DNA of 64,000 nt from Melastoma dodecandrum (taxonomy: Eukaryota > Streptophyta > Magnoliopsida > Myrtales > Melastomataceae). Every line of letters begins with the position of its first letter. The first letter of the stretch is position 1. The notes beneath the pieces are model-generated. The model saw only the letters and a program-made list of their open reading frames with translations, did not search any database and was not told the origin of the DNA. Of this stretch, positions 25,380-37,200 are shown piece after piece. The DNA lies in assembly GCA_029817715.1 (NCBI GenBank), contig JARUPY010000189.1, positions 372,001 to 436,000 on the forward strand, read 5' to 3'. Both the position numbers and the translations under genes were made by a program.

Positions 25380-26190
25380 GCGCCGGGGTACGGTTTATCA
25401 CGTGCTTGGCACGTGGATCGAGGCGGATGTATCATGAGTAAATATTTCATAGTCCTCGCAGCGTCATCTAACGTTATATATTTTCGAAATTTTAAAAATA
25501 ATATTTTAAAATTCAACTTTATAAACCGATTTTTTTTTTTTTTAAGTCGTAAGTTTGACATTTTTATAATAATCAAATCAGACTATACATAATATTATTT
25601 TCAAAATTTCGACGCTATTTACCTATTTCATAATGTTTTTTTCCCTTTCCGCTGCTTTCCTCCACTTTAGAACGTGGGCTTACGGGTCCTTATTTTCACA
25701 CGGTCCAACTAAAGCTGTTTTGCATGGCAAAAGTTTCGGCCATGTAATAAAAAAGGTGCCAACTAGTTAAGGTTGGGAGATGGTCACCAGCAGACAAGGC
25801 CCCACCTTTCTTAGTTTATGCTTCAAAGGATAAGTTGAAAAAGTTATCGATCACACATTTTCTGCATTGTCCACCAAAATAAAATATCATAGACATCATT
25901 CCCCACCTCCCTCTCCAAGTCCAGCTTCAAGGAGAAAAGAATGAATCACACGATGGTAGAACTTTTGGCATGATCATTTGGGATGATTATCGAACACCCA
26001 GTTTTAGGACAACTAACGAGGACACAAAAACAGGAGTTCCCATAAGGTAATAATAACACCTAAGTTATGAGTTGGTTGGCCTATCCACCTACATCTGCAT
26101 CTGTGTAGAGTGCCTCGTAAGTAAAGAAGCCATCATCTTTGTTGTCATCATCATTATAAATACCCCAAATTAACCTTTTTAGATTTCTAT
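25380..26190. other. Intergenic, AT-rich
   Basis: Poly-T and AT-rich sequence, no credible coding frame. TATAAATA at 26155-26162 could serve the coding remnant at 26193-26580. Confidence 0.35.
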
Positions 26191-26192
26191 AC

Positions 26193-26580
26193 ATGTTCAC
26201 CGTGATATTTAACACTAGTTTTCCTTCCAATAGTGGGATGTATCAAACTGTTCCACCCCAAGGGTTTACTCATCATCCGATTCCTAGATTCCCCGGCACC
26301 CCTTACGAGATGCACAGAGGGATGTCTTCCCAATCATGGAATGCTTTCGGTCAAGCGACAGATCATTGTAGTTCGCCAAATCACATGGGGCATGGATTTC
26401 CCAATGATGAGGTCTGGCGCCCCATAATCTTCGAGTTCTTGGATGCCCAAATCCATTCAAGCAGAGAAACCCAGGATCACCGAAAGCCCGCAGAAGTTTG
26501 GCTCTGGAGCAAACCTTGCAGAATTCCTTGCAGCTGCCTCCAATGGATCTTCTAACGAGCCAACCAATCCTAATCACTGA
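26193..26580 (+). pseudogene. Unrecognised coding remnant
   Basis: The upstream frame reads GMYQTVPPQGFTHHPIPRFP and SSQSWNAFGQATDHCSSPNH. Near 26400-26480 the protein-like frame shifts, and the other frame continues ITESPQKFGSGANLAEFLAA and ends NEPTNPNH-TGA (26578-26580). Either a short intron or a frameshift separates the two; I favour a gene fragment. The composition (Pro, Ser, Asn, Gly, His) suggests part of a nuclear regulator, but the family is unknown to me. Confidence 0.35.
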
Positions 26581-27149
26581 ATAGCTTCAGTTTCGATCTT
26601 TTTAGTTTTTATTATTACTATTATTATTTTCTTTGCTTTATTCATTTTCTTTTGCTTTAACATTTCTAATGTCTGTCTTTGTCTATGACATCTCTGCACG
26701 CATGATGGCCCTCACTTGCCGATAGAAACGAAAGATCTTCGGAAAGACAAAGTCAAAAACTAAAGGGATTGATGCATCCCCTCCTCTGTCATTTCATGAA
26801 GCGAACCCACAGCAGATTCAACTAAGCCATTCTTGCACATGAGCAAACTGAAAAGAATGATACAATCTTCAGCCCCGCTTGCTTAAGTTATCTAAAAGCA
26901 TCCATTACCTCCACGTGCAACCGGCCACTGGAGTAGACATCGATTAAATGATTTTCATTTGTGCCCGGCCGAGGGTGCTAGTTGGTCTAATGTCGCCGTG
27001 ATTCCCGTTATCCACGTATCCTGCAAGTGGGAGCATGAGGTGCGGTTATCTCATCCAAAAAAAATCTCAACAGCCTACATCCCATGATTCCCCGAGATTT
27101 TTGGAACCGGAAGATTTTCCTAGGGGAGAGACAGATTAAAGGAGACGCC

Positions 27150-28140
27150 CATTAACAAAAGCCATGGGGGGACTCAGACAGACGGAGATAGACATCATCA
27201 TCACCGAGAATATAACAAACCGACAGAAGGAGGAGACCACCTACATACAGAGAGAACTCACCTTCAGAGAATGGAACGACTTGACCAAGGAAACGCAAGT
27301 CCCTGATCCTCTCTACTGCGTCTTCGCCATCCACCAGCCAAGGTCTCCGAAGCAATCGACAAAATCTGAAGACTCTCCCAAGATAGGTCGAGATGCGACC
27401 AAACAGCGACAACTGCGTCCTCCTCGGCGTTCTCCGAACCAACAACGGTGACCCGTCATCCTCGGCGTTCCCCAACGTCCAACAGCGGTGAAACTCAGGA
27501 CCTGCAGCGGCCACCACGCCTTCCACGATGACATGCCTGAATCAGTATTCCCCGACCACCCCAGACCCGGCGGCAACGGATCCATGTCTTCCCGCCACCT
27601 CAGACCCGGCGGCAGCGAAGAAACTACCTCTCTTGGGCGCTGCCAAGTTAAGCAGTGGCGTTCCCAAGTCTTCTTGGTCTCACAGTCCCTGAACGTTTTC
27701 AAGACCGGCAGCAACGACAATCCGTCCTCCCGGTGTTCTCTCGAACCGACGGCAAACCCATCTCCTGTAGATGCCCGCAGATCCAGCAACCGGCGGCGAG
27801 ACCATCCCGCCACCGTGACACTCCTGCCCCAAAGCGGCCTCCCATCTCAGCCACCTTCCCCTGGGGCCTCCCTCAGGTCCAGCAACAACCGTCCAGCCCC
27901 CCGACGTCTCCGGATTTAACAGCGGCGAACTCACTTCCCAACGTCACTTCCCCTTCAACCCTCTCCGTCGGCGTCTCCCCGACCTCGGCTACTGGACCCC
28001 CGTTGACAAGCGTCCATTTCGGCCATTGACCTACGGAGACGTAGCTACAACCTCACTTTGATTTTGTCGGGTTGCGGCACTCTTCGAGTCCGACAAAATC
28101 GAACTCCTCGGCTGCAGGGGCGGATGATTGCCAACCAACC
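27150..28140. other. GC-rich block with imperfect short repeats
   Basis: About 0.9 kb of high GC with recurrent CAGACCCGGCGGCA (27562, 27610 areas) and CCTCGGCGTT (27420, 27455 areas). Long frames exist on both strands purely because of composition. No coding call is made; it may be the interior of a decayed transposon that has captured other DNA. Confidence 0.3.
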
Positions 28141-28769
28141 CCCTCAGAAAGGTAAACTTTTTTTGTTTTGTTTTGTTTATTATTATTATTTTCATTATTT
28201 TTATTTTTATTCCATTTGAATAGCCGTATGCTTAATTGGTAAGTTTATAATAGTTTGTCTTATTCTTTATATTTGACATTTGAATCCTAAACACTCCTTA
28301 AATAATCTATTAAGGATTTTAGTTAAATGCGATCAAAATATGCTTACCTTCTTGTGTTTTCTTGCTATCGTCAAAATTTCAAATTTTTATGAAATCAGTA
28401 TGATTTTATTCTCATTTATTTACATGAAAATAGTATGAGCAATATTAACATCTGTCTTCCTTTTGTTTTGCATGTAAAACACGGTGGGACTTCGCGAATA
28501 TTTCCGACAATACATGTTAATTGAACATCTCCGACCAAAGCGGTAAGACATGCCTTGCATTTTCCACATGTATTGAATTTTATCAAATTAAATTAATACT
28601 ATGCACATTCGTATTTTTTTTTCTTCACATGTACACTGAGCATACAACTTCGGAATACCAACGCCAAACTTTTGAAGACTACATGAAGGCGCGTGTATCA
28701 AACCGCGTGGATCTCTCCGCGTGTGTAAAAACCGCGATGTCAAGATAATAAAGCGGCCACAACCGTCAT

Positions 28770-29290
28770 TTTAGGTACATGAGGGAGGTGCGGGCCTCCC
28801 GATTTTTTTTGTTTTCACATGTAACGGGTCGTGGGCCCAAGTGCATAGGCCCACGATCACCACCCTTCCCCGCTCCCTTTGATCTAAATACTTGATCCGT
28901 GGTTGCGGTGCATGTTGCTAGGCTTTTAGGATTTTATCATCGCATGTTGTTTGCTAAACCAACACACATGAGTTTGGGCCCAAAAAGCCCGGATCGGGTC
29001 CAACGCCCGTAAAACATTGACATGAGTCCGGAGTCATGCCCGGATCGGGTCCAACACCCGTTAACCAAAAGCAAACTTTTTTTGGAGCAAACGCCACCTT
29101 TTCGCATGCTTAAGTGTAAGAGTTAGTAATTAAGAATCCCCGAACCAGCTGTTTTTCCGACTTAACAATTTTAAAATAAAAGTCGGTGGCGACTTTGTAA
29201 TTGTTTACCTAGGTTAAACAACAACACATTTTTACAAACGGAGCCATTTTTGGATCAGGGACTAGCGCCCGCGCGCGTGCTAGGCCGGAA
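28770..29290 (+). repeat. Possible LTR-retrotransposon terminal remnant
   Basis: CCCGGATCGGGTCCAAC occurs twice (28989-29005 and 29039-29055), followed by AAAAGTCGGTGGCGAC and GCGCGC-rich sequence up to 29300, a pattern I associate with gypsy-type LTR ends in plants. No partner LTR or coding domain was found, so the assignment is tentative. Confidence 0.3.
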
Positions 29291-29356
29291 GGCGCGCGTA
29301 CAATCATAAACAAACTTACATACACAGGAAAGAAAAGGCCGGGAGGCCATCAAAAA

Positions 29357-30568
29357 ATGGCAGTTGCAGCAACAACAACGGCATGGTCAGTCCCCATGAA
29401 GAGGTCCAGGAAGATCCTCAGGAGATCAACCTACATCTTCCTCCAGGACCACCACCACTTCACCTTCTCGTGCACTTTGCTCGCGCTTCCCTTCTCCGTC
29501 TCCCTCCTCCTCTCCCTTGGCTTCTCGCTCCCATCCTCCCCCTTGTTACTGCCCACCATGTACAACCGCCTGAGGAGCCTTTTTGATGCTGCTGGGTTCC
29601 CAGCCTCCTCAGAGTTCTTCAAGTTCCTTAGCCTCAAGCTCTCACAGACTACCGTGATGTCGATGGTCGCCCTGCCGTTCTCCGTCACTTTCCTGCTCTT
29701 TGCGAAGTCGTGCGTTATCACTTCCCTGAACCACGATGGTGTCAAGCCGGTCTTCCCCACGTCATTCTCCACGATTGCTATGGCATACAAGTCGATCCTG
29801 GGGACTTACCTCTGCAACTCCTTGATCATCCTCTCGGCTAACGCCACCACCTTCTCGCTCCTCTTCCTGGCCTTCAAATGTCTGAGGGGAGTCAATGCTA
29901 GCAATAATACAACTACAGGAAATTCTGAGCTGTTCTTATCTACCGTCGGAGCTGTTCTGTACTCCATCATCCTAGCACATGCCCTCGTGGTTTGCAATTT
30001 GGCATTGATTTTGTCCGGGTCAGAGAAGATCGGGGGAACTGCTGCGATCCTTAAGGCCTGGGTCATGATCAGAGGGACAACCATGACCTCTCTATCACTG
30101 GCTGTACCGGTGAATCTGGCATATGCAGCTGTGGAGGCCTTGTTTCAATTTCGAGTTATCCAGTCTTACCAGAAGAATGATCTGCCAATACTTAGTGCGG
30201 CCATGGAGTCGCTGCTCATCGCTTACCTGTATTCGATGTTGGTAGTACTGGACACCATCGTGGGCTTCATATTCTATAGAGGCTGCAAAGAGATGAATCT
30301 CCCGATCCCGCGGACGATTGGAACGAAGATAGATGCCAAAACCAGATTGAAATATACAGCAATCACAAATGCAGCAGTCATCAGAAGCAGGAGATCCCAC
30401 AGAAGCTACAGTTGGAATGCTGAGGAAGGGTACATCAAGAGTTGGCTCTGCAGCAAAAGTAAATGTTCCTTTTGTTCTTTGTATAGGACACAATGGTGTA
30501 TTGATATTCCGCAGATCCATCCCGACACAATGGTGTATCTGAAGCTCAAACAGGATCAGAAAGATTAA
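29357..30568 (+). CDS. Plant multi-pass membrane protein, unknown function
   Basis: A single-exon frame of 404 codons from ATG 29357 to TAA 30566-30568. About six hydrophobic segments can be seen, for example CTLLALPFSVSLLLSLGFSL (residues 40-60), TVMSMVALPFSVTFLLFA (about 98-115), around SLIILSANATTFSLLFLAF, AVLYSIILAHALVVCNLALI and LLIAYLYSMLVVLDTIVGFI. The N-terminus is basic (MKRSRKILRR), the C-terminus Arg/Lys- and Cys-rich. This layout matches a family of uncharacterised plant transmembrane proteins. The last ~40 residues (after EEGYIKSW) are atypical and could be a read-through of a lost splice site. A non-autonomous LTR element starts 147 bp downstream of the stop. Confidence 0.8.
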   Translation: MAVAATTTAWSVPMKRSRKILRRSTYIFLQDHHHFTFSCTLLALPFSVSLLLSLGFSLPSSPLLLPTMYNRLRSLFDAAGFPASSEFFKFLSLKLSQTTVMSMVALPFSVTFLLFAKSCVITSLNHDGVKPVFPTSFSTIAMAYKSILGTYLCNSLIILSANATTFSLLFLAFKCLRGVNASNNTTTGNSELFLSTVGAVLYSIILAHALVVCNLALILSGSEKIGGTAAILKAWVMIRGTTMTSLSLAVPVNLAYAAVEALFQFRVIQSYQKNDLPILSAAMESLLIAYLYSMLVVLDTIVGFIFYRGCKEMNLPIPRTIGTKIDAKTRLKYTAITNAAVIRSRRSHRSYSWNAEEGYIKSWLCSKSKCSFCSLYRTQWCIDIPQIHPDTMVYLKLKQDQKD

Positions 30569-30714
30569 AGCTCTGTCTGTCCAATGACAATGACAGAGGT
30601 GCTAAATCATACGAGAGGTTGTAGTTTCAGGGTTTCTTTTGAAGCAGTTCGGATATATCAGACTCAGAGGGCGAGATGGCAGAGGTGAAGCCAACTGCTC
30701 CACAGAACTATAAG

Positions 30715-31232
30715 TATAACAACCTGTATTTTCATGTAATTTGCTCAGAAGACCTATCTATTTGACCGGTCAAAAAAGCATAAGGCAACAAAATTTCGAT
30801 CCTTTACCGTGGCGTTTTCATCCGACTATTCCCATAGTTCTACGCCACGTGTCATTTCATTTCCTTTCTCTGTAAGACTAAAAAAAGTATCCCTTTTTGG
30901 GGTCAGTGATAAATGCTGAGTACACTCACCCATGCACACACGAAAACAGTGAGACCTCTAAACATTCCTAGCGTGCATCTTGGAAGGCCATTAATGCACA
31001 TACGATTTAGATAGTTCAACACTTATTCATAATAGTACGCATAGAACAATCAGTCTGGCCAACCGAAAACGGACAATAACAAGTGCGACTCCCTCATCTC
31101 ACTATCACTCGTATGACAACACTTCATACGATGCCAGGACCAGTGCGTCCTCACCCATTCTTCCGGGAGCGCCAGGAAAATCGGAGCAGGTAACTACCGC
31201 GAGTGGCGTTACCTCCCCGCACTCCTCCGACA
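30715..31232 (-). repeat. 3' LTR of the non-autonomous element
   Basis: It is similar to 32486-33020 over its length, with scattered substitutions and one indel of about 20 bases near 31010 (longer in the other copy). Confidence 0.82.
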
Positions 31233-31778
31233 TCTCCCCCACTTATTTGATTATCCTCAATCGGCGGCGGTCGGTGCCGCTCCCGATAACCGTGAACTCC
31301 CAACATCATTGCTTCATGCGTTGTCTGCCATATGAAGAAATGAAGACAATTTTTTTTGAGTTGGGGTATTCGACACAGGAGTGGTTCAACTGGTGAGTCC
31401 CGAGTGTTCGAAGTTGGCGTGGTTCAATTTGATGAATCCACGACTATATTTATACTACCAAGGTTCATAGATTATTAATTTGAACTTTATTGAAAGCTGG
31501 TACAATCACATGCAGGTTCACTATTCGTCTGCGTCCTGTCGGCCACACGTTAAACAGTACACACCATAACATCACCTTTTCCAAGCTGACAAGATTCTCT
31601 TCTACAAACGACTATTACGCGCTGTGCACGAACAAACTCGAAATCCATCCTGGCGACCTAGCGTGTTGCGTTTGAAGTTGTCTATGGCTTGTTCAAGCTC
31701 CATTTGAGTGGCCGCTACGATTGACCAATGGAAGTCATGCACGTATTGGTCCATTCCAGGAATGTCATTCACAAGATC

Positions 31779-32174
31779 CTAGAAATCCTGGCATTTACCA
31801 AGGCGGTCGACAGGATCGTCATCGTCCTCGATCGCGGCAAGACTAGCCATTACACGTCTCAAAAGTGTATCGATAAAGGCTAGTGGAGGTGGGTTACGGT
31901 CAGGGGCGGTGAGAAATTGAGTGAGGATATCCAGGCACTCCGCAATGGTAGCATCTTGTGCCAGGTTCTCATTATTCGGGGCAAAATTTGGGGCACTTCC
32001 AGCTTCATCAGCTCCTGGAATGCCTCCACTTGAGCCATCGCTTGGGCTTGCCTTGCCTTTAAACAACTCTGGCATATGTCCCATTCGTCGACCATCGCCA
32101 TTGTTCGCCATCCACAATCCTTGAAACTCATTGTGAGTGTTTCTCGAATTTCCAAGCAATTGTGTGGTTTTCAC
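31779..32174 (-). CDS. Gag-like reading frame inside the non-autonomous element
   Basis: A 131-codon minus-strand frame; the protein-like part starts at an internal Met (MANNGDGRRMGHMPEL, about 32112). It is rich in acidic and small residues with no zinc knuckle. It lies in the place of gag after the primer site. I cannot assign a domain; it may be a gag leftover of the parent element. Confidence 0.35.
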   Translation of the reverse strand: MKTTQLLGNSRNTHNEFQGLWMANNGDGRRMGHMPELFKGKASPSDGSSGGIPGADEAGSAPNFAPNNENLAQDATIAECLDILTQFLTAPDRNPPPLAFIDTLLRRVMASLAAIEDDDDPVDRLGKCQDF

Positions 32175-32485
32175 TTGACGAACCCTCAGGTGTATTTATA
32201 GTGAGATTTTTCTTTCATAAGTTGGCCGTTCGTCAAGTCTTTTCATGTCACGGGCATGCTTACTGTTCCATGTCAAGTCCTGTTGCGCTCTGAAAGATTC
32301 TCACTTATTCATCATCTAGTGATTCTCAGGCAGTAGTGAGTGTGTCTGTGTATTCATATTTTTCACTTTATCAGTTCATGTCTAGTCTCATCAATTCACG
32401 GGTGGTGTACTACTCCTTTTTATTAGACTTAAAGCGCATTCTAATCCTCATTATTACTCCAAATTAACTACGCTCTGATACCAAC

Positions 32486-33020
32486 TATAACAACCTGCAT
32501 TTTCATATAATTTGCTCAGAAGACCTATCTGTTTGACCAGTCAAAACAGAGGAAGGTAACAAAATTTCGATCCTTTACCGTGGAGTTTTCATCCGACTAT
32601 TCCTGTACTTCTACGCCACGTGTCATTTCCTTTCCTTTCTCTGCAAGACTAAAAATAATATCCCTTTTTGGGGTCAGCGATAAACGCTGAGTATGCCCAC
32701 CCATGCACACATGAAAACCGTGAGACCTCTAAACATTCCTAGCGTGCATCTTGGAAGGCCATTAATGCACATACAATTCAGAACAACAGAATTATACGAA
32801 TACAGAAAGTTCAACACTTATTCATAATAGTACGCATAGAACAATCAGTCTGGCCAACCGAAAACGGACGATAACAAGTGCGACTCCCTCATCTCACTAT
32901 CACTCGTATGACAACACTTCATACGGTACAGTGTGTCCCCACACACTCCTCCGGGAGCGCCCGGGAAACCGGAGCAGGTAACCACCGCGAGTGGCGTTAC
33001 CTCCCCGCACTCCTCCGACA
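32486..33020 (-). repeat. 5' LTR of the non-autonomous element
   Basis: It ends on the minus strand with GGTTGTTATA directly before the primer binding site. The pair partner is 30715-31232. Confidence 0.82.
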
Positions 33021-33727
33021 TCACATTCGGGTAACATACATCACCCTCGTACAAGGACAAACGGAACTCCAAAGAACAGGCATCCTCACGAATTCATTGC
33101 AACAAATGCTACCCGTTCAGAGGTCCTCCGCGCCCATATCAGTACAATATGTCGCCACCCAACGCATCCAACAGAAGGGGCAATCCAACAACATTGGAAG
33201 ATTGCAACTCACCTCATTCTTTATTTTCCAAGCGATTTCAGGGGCCAAGATCGAAACCGGCAGATTAAATAAAATCGGCGCAAGACCAGAGGGCAAGAGC
33301 AACTATCAGTCTGCGATTCGGGGAAGCGGCAGACGGACACCTCGCGGCGCCACTACCAGCGAACCCCATGAAATCTTGTCATTGTCGTCGTTACTCTAGT
33401 ACAATGCCCACACAAAAGTAAACATTCGGTCGTCACGGGTCTATGAAAGGAAGCGGCCACAGTTTAGGTTCAACCGGAGCGAGCCTGGTAGAGTCAAGAG
33501 CTATGGTCGATTGAAACTTTGGGGTGCGGCAGACGGCCCCTTGCGGTGCCACTACCAGCGAACCCCATGAAGACCTTGCCATTATCACCGTTGCTCTCGA
33601 CCAACCGGAATCTTGCCACGAGACATTGTCGCCGCGAACGCGAACTCCACCGTACCCAGCTTCAGGACCTCGCGGTCCGAGCCCACCACTCACGCGCACC
33701 ATCGACGGAGGCCCAGGGACCAGGAAT
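33021..33727. other. Repeat-derived sequence between two elements
   Basis: It contains two related ~75-base blocks (33327-33400 and 33533-33605, sharing CACTACCAGCGAACCCCATG). No coding gene was recognised. Confidence 0.4.
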
Positions 33728-34147
33728 TGAAGGACTTTGTAGAAGAGCAGTACGATTGAAAATGGTCACACTGAAGGCTCTGAAGATCAGAAGAAAAAGG
33801 ATATGGAAGAAACGAAGAAGAACAGGGGATAGAAGAAGGAAAAGGGAGAGAAATTTTCTGCATTTCATTAATTGTTTTTGTTTCTTTCTACAACCCAACT
33901 TATAGCTAATAAATAGCACTTTCTCCAATGTAACAGACGCAGTGGTCTGTGTAACAAACGTCTAATCAGCCACCTGCAGATTCCAACAGCACAACAGAAC
34001 TTTGCCCTCGTCTGATTATTACCCTCGGTGCCACTGGGCTTCATCTTCACAGACTCTATTGGCCATGTTCTGCAGATTCCCCCGTCTCACTTTCTCCTTG
34101 GGCTTCATTCATTAAACGAGCCTCAACCACTGTATTACTCTCTAACA
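33728..34147 (-). repeat. 3' LTR of the minus-strand copia element
   Basis: On the minus strand it begins TGTTAGAGAG and ends CCTTCA. It includes an A/G-rich block (GAAGAAAAAGG on the plus strand). It is highly similar to 38696-39115. Confidence 0.88.
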
Positions 34148-34211
34148 CTTACCCGCAAGTGGAACCATCTTCTAACTCACCCCCGTCTTCTAACTTAACC
34201 ATAACAAAGTG

Positions 34212-37200
34212 TTAAGGATCTTTGTAATTTAACTCACTTTTACACTTCTGAAACAAGACTGCATCTTTCCCGCAACCCGGACAGTCTAGTTCATCTCCCT
34301 TTAGCTGTGTCGGTACACCGTTTGCACAATGACGCCCAACACTCGGCTGACCAGAAAGTTGACCACGAGCAGTAAGAAAGCGCTGGACAGGGAATACCTT
34401 AGTGAGCATATCAGCTAGCTGGTTTTCAGAACCAACATGGCGTAGTTGTAGCTGACCAGCCGTCACTTTTTCCCTGACGAAATGAAAATCGATCTCTACG
34501 TGCTTAATCCGAGCATGAAGGACTGGATTCACAGCTAGATGAATGGTGCTTAAATTGTCACAGTACAAAATCGGAACAGGGAGAGGCTCGTCCGCGGACA
34601 GTGAGACATATAACTCGCTTAAAAAACCTTATAGCCAAAGTACTTCAGCAACTCCGTCAGCAAGGGCCCTGTACTCCGCTTCAGTGCTAGAGCGGGATAC
34701 CACACGTTGCTTATGCGACGCCCAGGATATCAGATTGGCGTCCAGAAAGACACAGTAGCCTCCAGTGCTCTTCCGATCGTCAGGACAGTCAGCCCAGTCA
34801 GCATCAGTAAAACAAGCAATTTCTGGGTTGCTTCCAGCAGAAATATGCAGGCCATGATGTAGTGTTCCCTTAAGGTACCGCAGAATCCGCTTCACAGCCT
34901 GAAGATGAACCGTAGTTGGTTGTTGCAGGAACTGACACACTTTGTTGACAGCATAGCTGATGTCTGGACGTGTGTTAGTGCAATACTGAAGTGCACCCAC
35001 CAAACTCCGATATACAGAAGGATCTTCGAGAACCTCACCATCATACTTGGAAAGGGGCCCAACTGTTGTCATTGGAGTAGGGACTGATTTACAGTTTTGC
35101 AAATCTGCGCGCTCCAACAAGTCTAATATATATTTAGCTTGACTAAGATGAATACCAGCAGCCAATCGTGTCACCTGAAAACCAAGGAAGAAGGACAGAT
35201 CACCAAGATCTTTCAAAGAGAAGGCCTGATGTAATTGCGGCAGGAGATCTGCAATTCCATCCTTATCCGACCCCGTGACAATAATGTCATCCACATAAAC
35301 CATAAGGAGGAGGAGTCCTGCAGAGGTGCAGTGATAGAAAAGCGAAGCATTAGTCTTAGAGTTCACCAATCCAAACTGTACGAGGAACCCACTGAGCTTC
35401 ATGTACCACGCCCGGGGGCTCTGTTTCAAACCATACAGGGCTTTCTTCAAATGGCAAACATGAGTAGGACGATCATGATCCTCGAAGCCAGGAGGTTGCT
35501 GCATAAAAACTACTTCAGACAAATCACCATTCAAGAAAGCATTGTGTACATCCAACTGCTTCAAGGGCCAGTTATAGGTGACAGCAAGACTCAGAACCGC
35601 CCGGATGGTTTGATGCCTCACGACTGGACTGAATGTTTCAGCATAGTCCAAGCCAGGCGTCTGATGAAATCCCTTGGCAACGAGTCGGGCTTTGCAACAT
35701 TCAAGGGAACCATCGGACTTCAGTTTCACTTTAAAAACCCATTTGCAACCTATCACCTTGTGACTTTGATGCACGGGAACGAGAGACCAGGTGTTATTCC
35801 ACAACAGAGCCTCAAACTCAGCTCTCATGGCAGATTTTCAGACTGGTGTTGCCAGAGCTTCAGATACTGTTTGTGGTTCGGATGGAAGAGAAGGGAAGGT
35901 GGAGGTAGAAAAAACTTTTGGCTTAAATATACCAGCTTTAGAGCGAGTTAACATGGGGTGAAGGTTGACAGGTTGGTTAACTAGAGAAGGATGGTACTCC
36001 TCTGTCTATAGAGATGTCGCAGACACTGAAACTGGGCAAGGACTGTTCCTTACAGATAAGTCAGAAGTAGAAGAGGAAGTAGGCGAAGGGGGCTGAGAGA
36101 TAGGAAGCGAGGCAGTGAAGAGGATAGGGGATGTAAAACTAATGGGAGATAACAATGAGCAGGGGGAACTGAGAGAGTTTGTTAGGAAAGACTTTTAAAA
36201 GGGAAGGTATCCTCATCAAATAAAACGTCCCTGGAGACATAGATTCTGTTAGAAGCAAGGTCACAACAAGTATATCCTTTGTAGGAACTGTTGCGTCCAA
36301 GCAAAATACAGGGGATGGAAAGAGGTTCTAGCTTGTGGACATTATATGGACGTAAAAGAGGGAAGCAGAGGCAACCAAAGATTCGGAGAAGCTGATAGGG
36401 AGGAGGAGTTTTTGTAAGGCACCAGAATGGAGTTTGAAACTGTAGAGTTCTAATTAGCAGCAGATTTATCAAATCAACAGCTGTGTTGAAAGCATAGACC
36501 CAATATTTTTGAGGAACATCACTGTGTGTGAGGAGAGATAAACCAACTTCAACGACCTGGCGATTTTTCCTTTCGACACGGCCGTTCTGTTGAGGTGTAT
36601 ACGGGCAAGAGAGTTGATGACAGATGCCATGGGTAAGAAGATAAGAGTGAAGGGAGCGGAACTCACCTCCCCAATCTGAGCGGACTATCAAGATAGAGGA
36701 TTTGTAGTGATTTTGCACTAAGGCATGAAATTGAACAAAGGCACGGGTCGCTTGAGATTTTTCACGAAGAAAAAAGATCCACGAATATCTAGTTGAATCA
36801 TCCACTATTAAAAGAAAATATCTATCGCCTGTAATGGATGGAACAGGGGACGGTCCCCACAAATATGTATGAAGCAACTCAAAAGGAGCTGTGGCTTGAG
36901 GAGAAGATAATTGAAACAGCAAGCGATGATGTTTACTCATTGCACAAGTCTGGCAAAAAGAAAGCTGTTCTGAGGATGATGAGACATCACAGTCACCAAG
37001 TATTTTAAAAAGGATAACAGGATTAGGATGACCAAGGCGGGAATGCCACTTAGTTTTGCCAACTAAAAGAGCGGTAGCAAATGTTTTTGGGGAATGGACA
37101 ACAGAGGAGAAATGGCAGAGAGAACAGAATTAGATGGATGAGCTGGAGGTTGCACTTTGTAAAGGCCGTTGTGCATCCGCCCCTTGAGTAGAGTACGATG

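Larger units (their letters stand above)
30715..33020 (-). mobile_element. Non-autonomous LTR retrotransposon (LARD/TRIM-like), minus strand
   Basis: Direct repeats of 518 bp (30715-31232) and 535 bp (32486-33020) flank a 1253-bp interior. Next to the right repeat is the reverse complement of a tRNA-Met primer site (CTCTGATACCA, 32473-32483). Next to the left repeat, on the minus strand, a purine tract (GTGGGGGAGA) stands right before TGTCGG. Both place the element on the minus strand. The outer end reads TATAACAACC instead of the usual TG. No matching target duplication was seen. The interior has one gag-like frame and no pol domain. Confidence 0.82.

Noticed and set aside
27152..27934. Overlapping open frames of up to 166 codons on both strands
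   Set aside because: They come from a GC-rich block with few stop codons in any frame; frames overlap on both strands and have low-complexity Arg/Gly/Pro content.
35235..35951. 238-codon plus-strand frame opposite the copia RT
   Set aside because: It is the antisense of a well recognised copia RT on the minus strand.
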